DNA of 21,304 nt from Actinomycetota bacterium (GTDB taxonomy: Bacteria > Actinomycetota > Actinomycetes > Actinomycetales > Microbacteriaceae): contig WLDW01000002.1 in the NCBI GenBank assembly GCA_009704605.1, forward strand, positions 1-21,304, written 5' to 3'. The notes beneath the pieces were generated by a model. The model did no database searches. It saw only the letters and a list, made by a program, of their open reading frames with translations, and was not told the origin of the DNA. Shown one piece after another: positions 7,841 to 15,393 of this stretch (the first letter of the stretch is position 1; every line of letters begins with the position of its first letter). Position numbers and translations under genes: made by a program.

Positions 7841-10498
7841 TTAGGAGTTCAGCTCCTTCTCGATAGCGGCAATTGCATCTTTGAGGTTAGAAGTGTCTGG
7901 GCCTCCACCTTGAGCGATGTTGTCTTTGCCACCACCGCCACCACCCAAAATTCCAGAGGCAACCTTTACTAGGTTCCCGCTAGAAATACCTAGCTCTCTT
8001 GCCTTACTAGATGTAGCAACAATCAACGCAATCTTGCTATCTACTAAAGCCGTAACCGCAACAATCGAAGCCTTGCTCTCTAGAGCTTGAGAAAGACCTG
8101 TCGCCATCTCGCGAACCTGATCAACGGAGAAATCTTCGCCGGCCGAGTAGTGCAGGAAGTCGAACTTTCCGACGGTTTTGACAGATTTGATTACTGCTGG
8201 GATCTTTGAACGGAAGCTTTCGAGTGCAAGGCCTGCTAGCTTCTTCTCAGCTTTTTTGAGCTGTTCAAGAGTTTGTCTAACCTTGGCTGCTAATTCATGT
8301 TTTGGAACTTTAAGGGACTCAAGAATTTGCCCAACTATCTGAGCCTCCGCGGAGAGGGCTTGAAAGGCTTCAAATCCAACAAGTGCTTCAAGTCGACGTG
8401 AACCAGACCCAACCGAAGCTTCACCAAGAATGGAAACAAGCCCAACTTGAGACGAGCGCGACACGTGAGTACCACCACAAAGTTCCCTTGACCAAGGCCC
8501 GCCAATTTGAATCACGCGCACAAGTTCGTCATAGGTTTCTCCAAAAAGGGCTATTGCCCCACTGGCTTTGGCTTCCTCTACGCTCATGAACTCTGCCTGA
8601 ACCGCAAGGTCTTGACGAATAGCTAGATTGGCAACCTCTTCAATTTCGGTAATTGAGGATTGGCTTAGTGACTCGTTCCAAGAAAAATCCAGACGCATAT
8701 AACCTGGCTTGTTGTAAGAGCCAGACTGAAGCGCACTTGGGCCCAGCACTTGACGCAAAGCGGCGTGCATAACGTGTGTCGCTGAGTGGGCCTGCGCTGC
8801 ACCTAGTCGCCAGTCAGCCGAAACCTGCGCGGAGACTTTAGATCCAACACCTACTTCTCCGCTTCGGACCGTCACGCTGTGAGAAACGAGTCCCTTGACT
8901 GGTTTTTGAACATCCAGAACCTCAAGAGATAGGCCCTCTGCGAAAATGAATCCAGAGTCACTGTCTTGGCCACCGGATTCTGCATAAAAAGAAGTCTCGT
9001 CAAGAATCACTTCAGCTACATCGCCTTGTTTGATGCTGGAAACTACCTCTCCATCGCGAATTAGACCCACAACTTTTGCGCTGGTTACAAGCTCTTCGTA
9101 ACCGGTGAATTTAGTAGATCCAAGGGCACGGAATTCTCCGTAGACCGAAAGATCGGCATTACCTGAGCGCTTCATCTTCGCGTCGTCCTTGGCGCGCTGA
9201 CGCTGAACGTTCATAAGAACATTAAACTCCTCGCGGTCTAGAGATAAACCTTGTTCCTCGGCAATTTCGAAGGTTAGATCAACCGGAAAACCGTAGGTGT
9301 CATGCAATAGGAATGAGCTTTCACCGTTGAGGTTGCTCTTGCCAGCTTTCTTCGCTTTGGAAATTTCCTCGTCCAGAACTAGAAGTCCAGCGTTTAGGGT
9401 GCGAAGGAATGCTTCTTCCTCAGCTACGGCAATTCGCAATATGCGAGCAAAGTCTGTGTCTAGCTCAGGGTAGCTAGCCTTCATCGAATCCTTGGATCGA
9501 GTAAATAGCTCCGCGAACACAGGTTTTTCAACACCCAGTAAGCGCATTGCGCGGACGACTCTTCTAAGCAATCTTCTGACCACATAGCCGCGCGCATCAT
9601 TAGCTGGAACTACCCCATCACCAATAAGCATTAGAGCGGAGCGGACGTGGTCTGCAACCACCCTGAGACGAACATCATCTGATTCATTCGCTCCGTAGGT
9701 CTTACCCGAGAGCTTTGCTGCCAGATCTAGAACTGGCTTAACCTCATCAATCTCGTACAAGTTGTCAACACCTTGCATGATGAACGCGACTCGCTCGAGC
9801 CCCATACCGGTGTCGATGTTCTTCGAAGGCAATTCGCCAAGTATTTCGAAACCATCTTTGCCATCGCCTGCACCTCTTTGGTACTGCATGAAAACTAGGT
9901 TCCAGATCTCGATGAAGCGATTCTCGTCAGCTTCGGGTCCACCATCAACGCCATAGTCTGGTCCGCGATCGAAATAGATTTCTGAACATGGTCCTGCAGG
10001 TCCTGGTTGCCCAGTCGACCAGTAGTTGTCCTTCATGCCGCGTTTTTGAATACGTTCCAAAGGAATGTCAGCTTCTTCACGCCACAACTTGATGGACTCA
10101 TCGTCATCTTTGTAAACAGTTACCCATAGTTTCTCTGGGTCAAATCCCAATCCCCCTTTTGACTGCGGGGATGTTAAAAACTCCCATGCATAAGAAATCG
10201 CTTCACGCTTGAAGTAATCACCGAAAGAGAAGTTTCCATTCATCTGGAAGAACGTTCCGTGCCTTGTTGTCTTGCCAACCTCATCGATGTCGAGTGTGCG
10301 AACGCACTTTTGTACGCTTGTTGCTCTCTTGTAAGGAGCTGGTACTAAACCGGTCATGTAAGGGATAAATGGCACCATGCCGGCAACAGTGAACATGAGA
10401 GTTGGGTCTTCAGAGATCAGCGATGCCGAAGGCACAATCTCGTGATCTTTACTGGCGAAGTAATCGAGCCAGCGGCGACGTATCTCGGCCGTAAGCAA
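7841..10498 (-). CDS. alaS: Alanyl-tRNA synthetase
   Basis: Charges tRNA-Ala and edits mischarged Ser/Gly. It is full length at 885 residues. The N-terminal class II catalytic core includes TAEIRRRWLDYF, then the motif region around FFQMNGNFSFGDYFK and GPAGPCSEIYFDRG. The editing domain carries the metal-binding HSATH (His571, His575) and CGGTH (Cys674, His678). The C-Ala end is glycine-rich (GILGGGGGGKDN). The start is TTG at 10496-10498; upstream of it AGTAGGTAAC gives a moderate Shine-Dalgarno, and the family N-terminus begins there. It lies six bases after the small basic-tail membrane protein gene. Confidence 0.97.
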   Translation of the reverse strand: MLTAEIRRRWLDYFASKDHEIVPSASLISEDPTLMFTVAGMVPFIPYMTGLVPAPYKRATSVQKCVRTLDIDEVGKTTRHGTFFQMNGNFSFGDYFKREAISYAWEFLTSPQSKGGLGFDPEKLWVTVYKDDDESIKLWREEADIPLERIQKRGMKDNYWSTGQPGPAGPCSEIYFDRGPDYGVDGGPEADENRFIEIWNLVFMQYQRGAGDGKDGFEILGELPSKNIDTGMGLERVAFIMQGVDNLYEIDEVKPVLDLAAKLSGKTYGANESDDVRLRVVADHVRSALMLIGDGVVPANDARGYVVRRLLRRVVRAMRLLGVEKPVFAELFTRSKDSMKASYPELDTDFARILRIAVAEEEAFLRTLNAGLLVLDEEISKAKKAGKSNLNGESSFLLHDTYGFPVDLTFEIAEEQGLSLDREEFNVLMNVQRQRAKDDAKMKRSGNADLSVYGEFRALGSTKFTGYEELVTSAKVVGLIRDGEVVSSIKQGDVAEVILDETSFYAESGGQDSDSGFIFAEGLSLEVLDVQKPVKGLVSHSVTVRSGEVGVGSKVSAQVSADWRLGAAQAHSATHVMHAALRQVLGPSALQSGSYNKPGYMRLDFSWNESLSQSSITEIEEVANLAIRQDLAVQAEFMSVEEAKASGAIALFGETYDELVRVIQIGGPWSRELCGGTHVSRSSQVGLVSILGEASVGSGSRRLEALVGFEAFQALSAEAQIVGQILESLKVPKHELAAKVRQTLEQLKKAEKKLAGLALESFRSKIPAVIKSVKTVGKFDFLHYSAGEDFSVDQVREMATGLSQALESKASIVAVTALVDSKIALIVATSSKARELGISSGNLVKVASGILGGGGGGKDNIAQGGGPDTSNLKDAIAAIEKELNS

Positions 10499-10504
10499 AG
10501 TTAC

Positions 10505-10786
10505 CTACTTGCCAGCGGGCTTTGACTTAGCCGCGGGCTTTTTCGCAGTTGAGCGTGAAGCTGCCTTCGCACGTGGCTTTGCTGTCGACTTGGAAGACTT
10601 CTTACCTGATGTCTTTGCTAACTCGCTCTCGCGATCCTTGTAGCCTTCCGCTACAGCATCAGCGAATTCTTGCAAAGAAGCCTTTGCTTCTTCATAGGCT
10701 TTGCGAGCTTGAGGGTTTTCCTCTATTTGCCTAGCAACGACTGCACCAATAGCAACGCCAGCTATTAACCAGAAAAGTTTGTTCAT
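10505..10786 (-). CDS. Small membrane protein with lysine/alanine-rich tail (unknown function)
   Basis: A 93-residue protein that I do not assign to a characterised family. An N-terminal hydrophobic segment (residues 3-19, LFWLIAGVAIGAVVARQ) is followed by an acidic helical stretch (about 20-55, KAYEEAKASLQEFADAV) and then a very basic tail of about 35 residues made almost only of Lys, Ala, Ser, Pro and Arg. The positive-inside rule would place the tail in the cytoplasm. The ATG has a good AGGAAG five bases upstream and lies two bases after the DUF948 gene, with which it is probably co-translated. The tail resembles those of actinobacterial histone-like proteins and, in this window, the end of YajC. 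Nucleic-acid or acidic-partner binding is a guess. Confidence 0.85.
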   Translation of the reverse strand: MNKLFWLIAGVAIGAVVARQIEENPQARKAYEEAKASLQEFADAVAEGYKDRESELAKTSGKKSSKSTAKPRAKAASRSTAKKPAAKSKPAGK

Positions 10787-10788
10787 TG

Positions 10789-11136
10789 CTACTTCCTCTT
10801 TCCGACTAATTTGCGCACAATTTCAGCAAACCCTGCAATTTTTGCCATTGGTCCACCTATCGAAGATGAGAAAATTGCAACCATTGAAGCAAAGCTCTTG
10901 GCGACCTGAGCAACATCGGTGGAAATCCCATCAAACTTCTTAAGCTGTCGATTCGTCTCTTCCAAAGTTACGGTTAGTTCGCTAACTAGAGGTGTTAGCT
11001 CATCAGTCATTTGAACTAGAGATTCACTGCTTCTATCAATCAGCTTTCCAAGCTTCAAGATCGGAACTGCCAGGAAAAGCACAAGCAAGAAAAATCCACC
11101 AGCGGCTATTAGGCTCGCTATTTCTGATGGTGACAT
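10789..11136 (-). CDS. DUF948 family membrane protein
   Basis: A 115-residue protein with one N-terminal membrane segment (about 5-30, IASLIAAGGFFLLVLFLAVPI) and a helical, coiled-coil-prone remainder. The latter contains LIDRSSESLVQMTDELTPLVSELTVTL-type repeats (leucine/threonine heptads), characteristic of DUF948 proteins. No enzymatic motif is visible. A strong AAGGAGA Shine-Dalgarno precedes the ATG. It lies 23 bases after rpsD and two bases before the basic-tail protein; the DUF948/small membrane protein pair upstream of alaS recurs in actinobacteria. Role unknown; an envelope-associated scaffold is the most that can be said. Confidence 0.9.
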   Translation of the reverse strand: MSPSEIASLIAAGGFFLLVLFLAVPILKLGKLIDRSSESLVQMTDELTPLVSELTVTLEETNRQLKKFDGISTDVAQVAKSFASMVAIFSSSIGGPMAKIAGFAEIVRKLVGKRK

Positions 11137-11159
11137 GGCGATCTCCTTGAGCGATTGAA

Positions 11160-11789
11160 CTATCTTGCGGCGTAGTACTCAACAACGAGCTGAACTTCAC
11201 AAGTGACTGGCACTTCTGAACGCAATGGTCGTCTGTTAAGTGTGATGTGAAGCTTCTCTAGCTCAACGGTTAGGTAGCCAGGAAGTGGTGGAAGAACATC
11301 CACATGTCCTCCGGCAGCTGCCACCTGGAACGGTTCGGTCTTTTCACTCTTCTCGGCAACATGTACAAGTTGACCCGGCTTTACACGGAAAGATGGTCTG
11401 TCAACGCGCTGGCCATCTACAAGAATGTGTCTGTGCACAACCAACTGGCGTGACTGAGCAATTGTGCGGGCAAAACCTGCACGAAGAAGAATTGCGTCGA
11501 GTCTCATTTCAAGAAGCTCTACAAGGTTTTCACCGGTCAATCCAGTGGCACTCTTGGCCTCTTCGAAAGTCTTTTTAAGCTGAGCCTCACGAATACCGTA
11601 CTGAGCCCTTAGTCTCTGCTTTTCACGAAGACGAACGGCAAAGTCGCTGTCAGCTTTTCTTTTGGTTCGTCCATGCTCACCTGGAGCGTAAGGGCGCTTT
11701 TCAAGATACTTGGCGGCTTTTGGTGTTAGCGCTAGTCCTAGTGCTCGGGAAAGACGAGTTTTACTGCGGGTACGCGATGTCTTAGACAC
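11160..11789 (-). CDS. rpsD: 30S ribosomal protein S4 (Cys-less form)
   Basis: A primary 16S rRNA-binding protein that nucleates assembly of the 30S body. It is full length at 209 residues. The N-terminal region contains EKRPYAPGEHG, the S4 RNA-binding domain lies at about 97-160 (LEMRLDAILLRAGFARTIAQSRQLVVHRHILVDG), and the C-terminus is basic. The N-terminal zinc-type cysteines of many S4 proteins are absent, and there is only one cysteine in the protein, near the end. The start is GTG at 11787-11789 with AAAGGAAG just upstream. It lies away from the usual rpsM-rpsK-rpoA cluster, at the head of the run leading to alaS. A leader of up to about 135 bases may carry autoregulation. Confidence 0.97.
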   Translation of the reverse strand: MSKTSRTRSKTRLSRALGLALTPKAAKYLEKRPYAPGEHGRTKRKADSDFAVRLREKQRLRAQYGIREAQLKKTFEEAKSATGLTGENLVELLEMRLDAILLRAGFARTIAQSRQLVVHRHILVDGQRVDRPSFRVKPGQLVHVAEKSEKTEPFQVAAAGGHVDVLPPLPGYLTVELEKLHITLNRRPLRSEVPVTCEVQLVVEYYAAR

Positions 11790-11956
11790 AGCTTCCTTTC
11801 AAGTTAGGCAAACAAAGAATGAAACGATAGAGGTTCGTTCCCGTGTGCCCAGAAAGGTCTGCTAAATGACTCTTGTCTATTTGGTTAATCCCTTGCAGCC
11901 GCACTCAGGATTCAAATTGGCAACCTGTGTAGTTTAGCACCGCAACTAGCGGCCCA
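11790..11956 (-). promoter_or_regulatory. rpsD upstream region: candidate promoter and structured leader
   Basis: This 167-base gap between rarA and rpsD is the longest without a gene in the window. On the minus strand TTGATG (11960-11955, overlapping the rarA stop) and TAAACT (11936-11931) are 18 bases apart, a moderate sigma-A-type match that would start transcription near 11924. The resulting leader of about 135 bases contains AATCC (11912-11908) able to pair with GGATT (11891-11887), extended by GGTT (11925-11922) with AACC (11886-11883). S4 autoregulates its mRNA in several bacteria, but I cannot match a known S4 leader here. Confidence 0.35.
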
Positions 11957-13273
11957 TCAAGCCCCATTGCCTCGAATAATGCGCTTCAGTGCTGGCCAGC
12001 GATCCACAAGACCCTTCTCAAAACCTGAGCTCTTGGGGGTGAAATACTCTGGCACACCCTCAACGTAGACCTGGCTGACTACCGAGTTCGGGTCATCGTG
12101 GGGATACCTATAAGCCTGCTCGGTGCCCCCCTTTGATAAGTAGTTGCTTCGAAGACTGGCAGGAATAGTCGGGGCAAAGCCATTTTTTACATCAGCAATG
12201 GCCTGGTTGATTGCCAGATAAGCAGAGTTCGACTTTGGGGCTAGAGCCAGATACACAGTTGCCTCTGCCAAAGGAATTCTCCCCTCTGGCATTCCAATTA
12301 GTGCAACGCTTTCGTGGGCCGCCACCGCAATAGAAAGTGCTGTTGGGTCAGCGAGGCCAATGTCTTCTGCGGCGAGCAAGATAAGCCTCCTAGCGATAAA
12401 CCTGGGATCCTCTCCGCCTTCGAGCATGCGAGCGAGATAGTGAATCGCGGCATCCGCGTCAGAGCCACGGACACTTTTGATAAACGCGCTTATGGTGTCG
12501 TAGTGCTGATCGCCATCACGGTCGTAGCGCACCAGAGCGGATTCCAAACTCGCTCCCACATCTTCCAATCCGATTACCGCAGGGCTGGACGTTGACAACT
12601 CCAGAACCCTAGAAGCGGCGGCTTCTAAAACGGTAAGAGCTCTTCTAGCGTCACCGCCGGAAACCTCGACAATTCTATTTAGGGCGGCATCGTCAATTTC
12701 CACTTTGGAGCCAAGTCCACGGGGTTCGACTATCGCCTTTCTTATTAGGTCGGAAATGGCATCCCGCGATAGCGGTTCCAGTCGCACCAATAATGATCTG
12801 GAAAGTAGTGGTGCTATTACGGCGAAAGAAGGGTTTTCAGTGGTAGCTGCAATGAGCAGAATGCCACCGCTTTCAACCGATGGCAACAATGCGTCCTGTT
12901 GAGCTTTGGAGAATCTATGAATTTCGTCAAGAAACACGATTGTTGTTACACCGTAAGTTTCTTGGTCTAGGCGAGCTTTCTCAATTACTTCGCGAAGTTC
13001 TTTCACCCCAGTAGACACAGCCGATAGCTCAACAAACCTTCGTCCGGATGAAGTCGCGACTGCTTTGGCGATTGAGGTCTTACCTGTGCCGGGTGGACCC
13101 CAAATCAGGATTGATGTGTGAGACGAGTTAGCGGATTCGGCCTTGGCAAGAATTTGCAAGGGAGAGCCAGACAGTAAAGCCTTTTCCTGACCAATCACTT
13201 CATCTAGAGTCCTGGGACGCATCCGAGCAGCCATCGGGGCTCCCCCCGAAAACAGTGATTGGCTCATAAGCAC
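11957..13273 (-). CDS. rarA: Replication-associated recombination protein A (RarA/MgsA AAA+ ATPase)
   Basis: A clamp-loader-related AAA+ ATPase that acts at stalled replication forks. It is full length at 438 residues. Walker A GPPGTGKT is at 59-66, Walker B IVFLDEIHRF around 112-121, sensor 1 in LIAATTENPSF, an SGGDARRAL sensor 2 motif, and the C-terminal MgsA tetramerisation region (AHYLARMLEGGEDPRF-like block, then PHDDPNSVVSQVY). Two starts are close together: GTG at 13271-13273 and ATG at 13265-13267. No Shine-Dalgarno is visible for either. A near-consensus promoter predicts a transcript beginning at about the GTG itself, so I keep the GTG as a leaderless start. Confidence 0.95.
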   Translation of the reverse strand: MLMSQSLFSGGAPMAARMRPRTLDEVIGQEKALLSGSPLQILAKAESANSSHTSILIWGPPGTGKTSIAKAVATSSGRRFVELSAVSTGVKELREVIEKARLDQETYGVTTIVFLDEIHRFSKAQQDALLPSVESGGILLIAATTENPSFAVIAPLLSRSLLVRLEPLSRDAISDLIRKAIVEPRGLGSKVEIDDAALNRIVEVSGGDARRALTVLEAAASRVLELSTSSPAVIGLEDVGASLESALVRYDRDGDQHYDTISAFIKSVRGSDADAAIHYLARMLEGGEDPRFIARRLILLAAEDIGLADPTALSIAVAAHESVALIGMPEGRIPLAEATVYLALAPKSNSAYLAINQAIADVKNGFAPTIPASLRSNYLSKGGTEQAYRYPHDDPNSVVSQVYVEGVPEYFTPKSSGFEKGLVDRWPALKRIIRGNGA

Positions 13274-13279
13274 AAGGCT

Positions 13280-13308
13280 ATTAGAAAGCCCTTGAAAAGC
13301 TTTGTAAA
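13280..13308 (-). promoter_or_regulatory. Promoter of rarA, probably giving a leaderless mRNA
   Basis: TTTACA (13308-13303) and TCTAAT (13285-13280) match the -35 and -10 consensus at 5 of 6 positions each, with exactly 17 bases between them. Initiation six to seven bases downstream falls on 13273, the first base of the rarA GTG, or a few bases before its ATG at 13267. No ribosome binding site lies in between. Leaderless messages are common in actinobacteria. Position of initiation is inferred from spacing. Confidence 0.65.
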
Positions 13309-13310
13309 CT
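13282..13310 (+). promoter_or_regulatory. Candidate promoter of the cyclophilin gene
   Basis: TAGAAA (13282-13287) and TAAACT (13305-13310) match the consensus at 4 of 6 positions each with a 17-base spacer. They lie on the opposite strand of the rarA promoter, so that each -10 box overlaps the other's -35 box. Transcription would begin near 13317, leaving a leader of about 27 bases that includes the AGGAAG ribosome binding site. Confidence 0.4.
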
Positions 13311-13343
13311 CTCTAATGAACCCAAACAGGAAGTTGAACAACC

Positions 13344-14123
13344 TTGACTAAAACGCCAATCGGAAAATCTTCGGACCGAGAAAGACTTGCAAGATTTGCT
13401 GCCAAGCAAGAACTGGAAGCCAGTAAAGCCACCAGGAGAAAAAAAGATAACCGTCTTGCCGTTGTCGTTTCAGTTCTAGCCATCGCTCTAGCAGTGGGTT
13501 CCCAGCTGACTTACACCGCACTAAAGCCAGAGCCAGAAGCAATCATTCCGGAGGTAACTCCAACCGAGCCATCAGCTCCGATTCCTGACGTTTCGATTGC
13601 TGAGGGCAGAACTTGGACAGGCACTATGCAAGTTGGCGATGCAAACCTAGAAATTGAACTAGACGGTGCCTTGGCACCGCAGGCTGTTTCGAGCTTTATA
13701 GATCTTGCGGGTAAGGATTTCTTTAGCGGGATAACTTGCCATCGGCTAACTACCGGTGGCATTTTCGTGCTCCAGTGCGGACAATCGAGCACTACCCCAG
13801 ATGGTGGTCCTGGCTACAATTTTGGTCCAATTGAAAATGCTCCAGCAGACAACTTGTATGTAAAGGGAACACTTGCGATGGCCCGAGTTGGTTCCTCGGT
13901 TTTGGGTGCTGAAGCAGCTGCTAGCAGCATGGGAAGTCAATTCTTCATTGTTTACGAGGACTCGACTATATCTTCAGACGAAGCAGGCGGATACACCGTA
14001 TTTGGCAAGATCAATAGCGGGTTAGAAGATCTGCAGTCAGTTATTGATGCCGGTGTCGATGGAGGCGGAGTCGATGGCCCCCCGGCCCTGGAAACTAAGC
14101 TTGGCGCAATCGAACTAAGATAA
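13344..14123 (+). CDS. Membrane-anchored cyclophilin-type peptidyl-prolyl cis-trans isomerase
   Basis: Likely assists folding of proteins outside the membrane. It has 259 residues: a basic cytoplasmic N-terminus (1-36), one membrane segment (about 38-59), a Pro/Glu/Thr-rich linker (about 61-85), then a cyclophilin domain to the end. Family residues are seen at GITCHRL with the catalytic Arg134, FVLQCG with Gln144, GTLAMAR (176-181), GSQFFIVYEDS (198-208) and YTVFGKI. The membrane segment lacks a lipobox cysteine, so it is an anchor or signal rather than a lipoprotein signal. The start is TTG at 13344 with AGGAAG about ten bases upstream. It is divergent from rarA and 31 bases before the DUF349 gene. 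Substrates are unknown. Confidence 0.93.
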   Translation: MTKTPIGKSSDRERLARFAAKQELEASKATRRKKDNRLAVVVSVLAIALAVGSQLTYTALKPEPEAIIPEVTPTEPSAPIPDVSIAEGRTWTGTMQVGDANLEIELDGALAPQAVSSFIDLAGKDFFSGITCHRLTTGGIFVLQCGQSSTTPDGGPGYNFGPIENAPADNLYVKGTLAMARVGSSVLGAEAAASSMGSQFFIVYEDSTISSDEAGGYTVFGKINSGLEDLQSVIDAGVDGGGVDGPPALETKLGAIELR

Positions 14124-14154
14124 TTACTTACCACTAGCCCGCAGGAGCAAACCG

Positions 14155-15393
14155 GTGACACAAACAGTAAACAGCCATGGTCGAGTAGACGAAGACAACA
14201 ACGTCTACGTGTTCGACAATGGTTCGGAGCGCAAGGTTGGTCAGTATCCAGGTGTCTCCATGGAGGAAGCCCTAGCTTACTTCGAGCGAAAGTTTGCTGA
14301 GCTAGAAGGAAACGTAAGAATTCTCGAGCAGCGCGTAAAAGGTAAAGCCGACGCAGCCAGCATCTCAAAGGCCGCTCTTAAACTTTCCGCGGATCTAGCC
14401 GAGCCTGCGGCAGTGGGAAACATTCAGGAACTGCGAGAGCGGGTCGCTAGCATCACTCCAAGCATCGAACAGATGAAGAAAGATAAGAGTGAAGCCTCCG
14501 AGAAAGCTGTTGCGCAGACACTTGCGACCAGACGAGACATTGCCGCTAAAGCTCAGGCGCTTGTCGACAAGGACCCGAAAAAGACACAGTGGAAAGCTGC
14601 TTCTGCACAGATGAATGAGTTGTTCGAGAAGTGGCAGCAATCCCAAAAGAACGCACCAAAAATCTCGCGCAAGGACTCGGAGCCGATCTGGAAGAGCTTC
14701 TCGCAGGCTAGAACCAAGTTTGAATCCAACAAGCGCGCATTTTTCTCTGCTCTTTCTGCCGAAAGTAAGACTGTTCGAGCAAAGAAAACAGCTCTCGTCG
14801 CGCAAGCCGAAGCACTCGTTGCCAAAGGAGCTGACTCCGCGGCAGAGTATCGCAAACTTTTGGACCAGTGGAAGCTTGCGGGACGTTCTCAAGGAACACA
14901 GGATGACCAACTCTGGGACAGGTTCAAAGCAGCCGGAGACAGTATCTATGCGGTTCGCAAGGAAGTTATAGCTAAAGAATCAGTTGAATTCAAGTCGAAC
15001 TACGAATCCAAGCTCCAGATAATTGCCGAGGCAGAGAAGCTTGACCCGGTAGTCAACCTGACAGAAGCTAAGAAGCAGTTGCTCCTGATTCAAACTCGCT
15101 ATGAGAAAGCCGGCAAGGTACCAAAGGACAAGATTCGCGAGACCGATGACCGCATGCGTGCGGTTGAAAAGAAGATTAAGGACGCGGAACAAGAGAATTG
15201 GCGTAAATCCGATCCCGCTGCAATTGAGCGAACTAGCGGGGTTCTTTCTCAGCTGGAGCAGTCGATTGCGAAACTAGAGAAGGAATTGCAAGCCGCCGAA
15301 CTAGCAGGCGATAGCGCCAAGATTCAAACGGCAAAAGACGCATTAGAAGCAAGAAGAAGCTGGCTGACAGTAGTCAAGCAAAATCAAAACTAG
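14155..15393 (+). CDS. DUF349 domain coiled-coil protein
   Basis: A 412-residue, strongly charged, mostly helical protein without signal or membrane segment, so probably cytoplasmic. DUF349 repeats are visible at about 137-200 (KWQQSQKNAP...EPIWKSFSQARTKF), 218-270 (LLDQWKLAGR...DDQLWDRFKAAGD) and 295-350 (degenerate, QTRYEKAGKVP). Each shows the W/Y-xx-aG-k and lW-rF pattern of the family. Both ends are coiled-coil prone. The start is GTG at 14155 with GCAGGAG upstream. It follows the cyclophilin gene and ends head-on against relA: its TAG is immediately followed by the relA stop on the other strand. DUF349 proteins are frequent near relA in actinobacteria; their biochemical role is not established. 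Confidence 0.92.
   Translation: MTQTVNSHGRVDEDNNVYVFDNGSERKVGQYPGVSMEEALAYFERKFAELEGNVRILEQRVKGKADAASISKAALKLSADLAEPAAVGNIQELRERVASITPSIEQMKKDKSEASEKAVAQTLATRRDIAAKAQALVDKDPKKTQWKAASAQMNELFEKWQQSQKNAPKISRKDSEPIWKSFSQARTKFESNKRAFFSALSAESKTVRAKKTALVAQAEALVAKGADSAAEYRKLLDQWKLAGRSQGTQDDQLWDRFKAAGDSIYAVRKEVIAKESVEFKSNYESKLQIIAEAEKLDPVVNLTEAKKQLLLIQTRYEKAGKVPKDKIRETDDRMRAVEKKIKDAEQENWRKSDPAAIERTSGVLSQLEQSIAKLEKELQAAELAGDSAKIQTAKDALEARRSWLTVVKQNQN

Noticed and set aside
13952..14368. Open frame of 138 codons on the minus strand across the cyclophilin/DUF349 junction.
   Set aside because: Composition (many Arg, Cys and Leu) and lack of any motif fit an antisense shadow. Both plus-strand genes are clearly coding.
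14395..14910. Open frame of 171 codons antisense to the DUF349 gene.
   Set aside because: Lysine-rich coding sequence has few stops on the opposite strand. No family features are visible.
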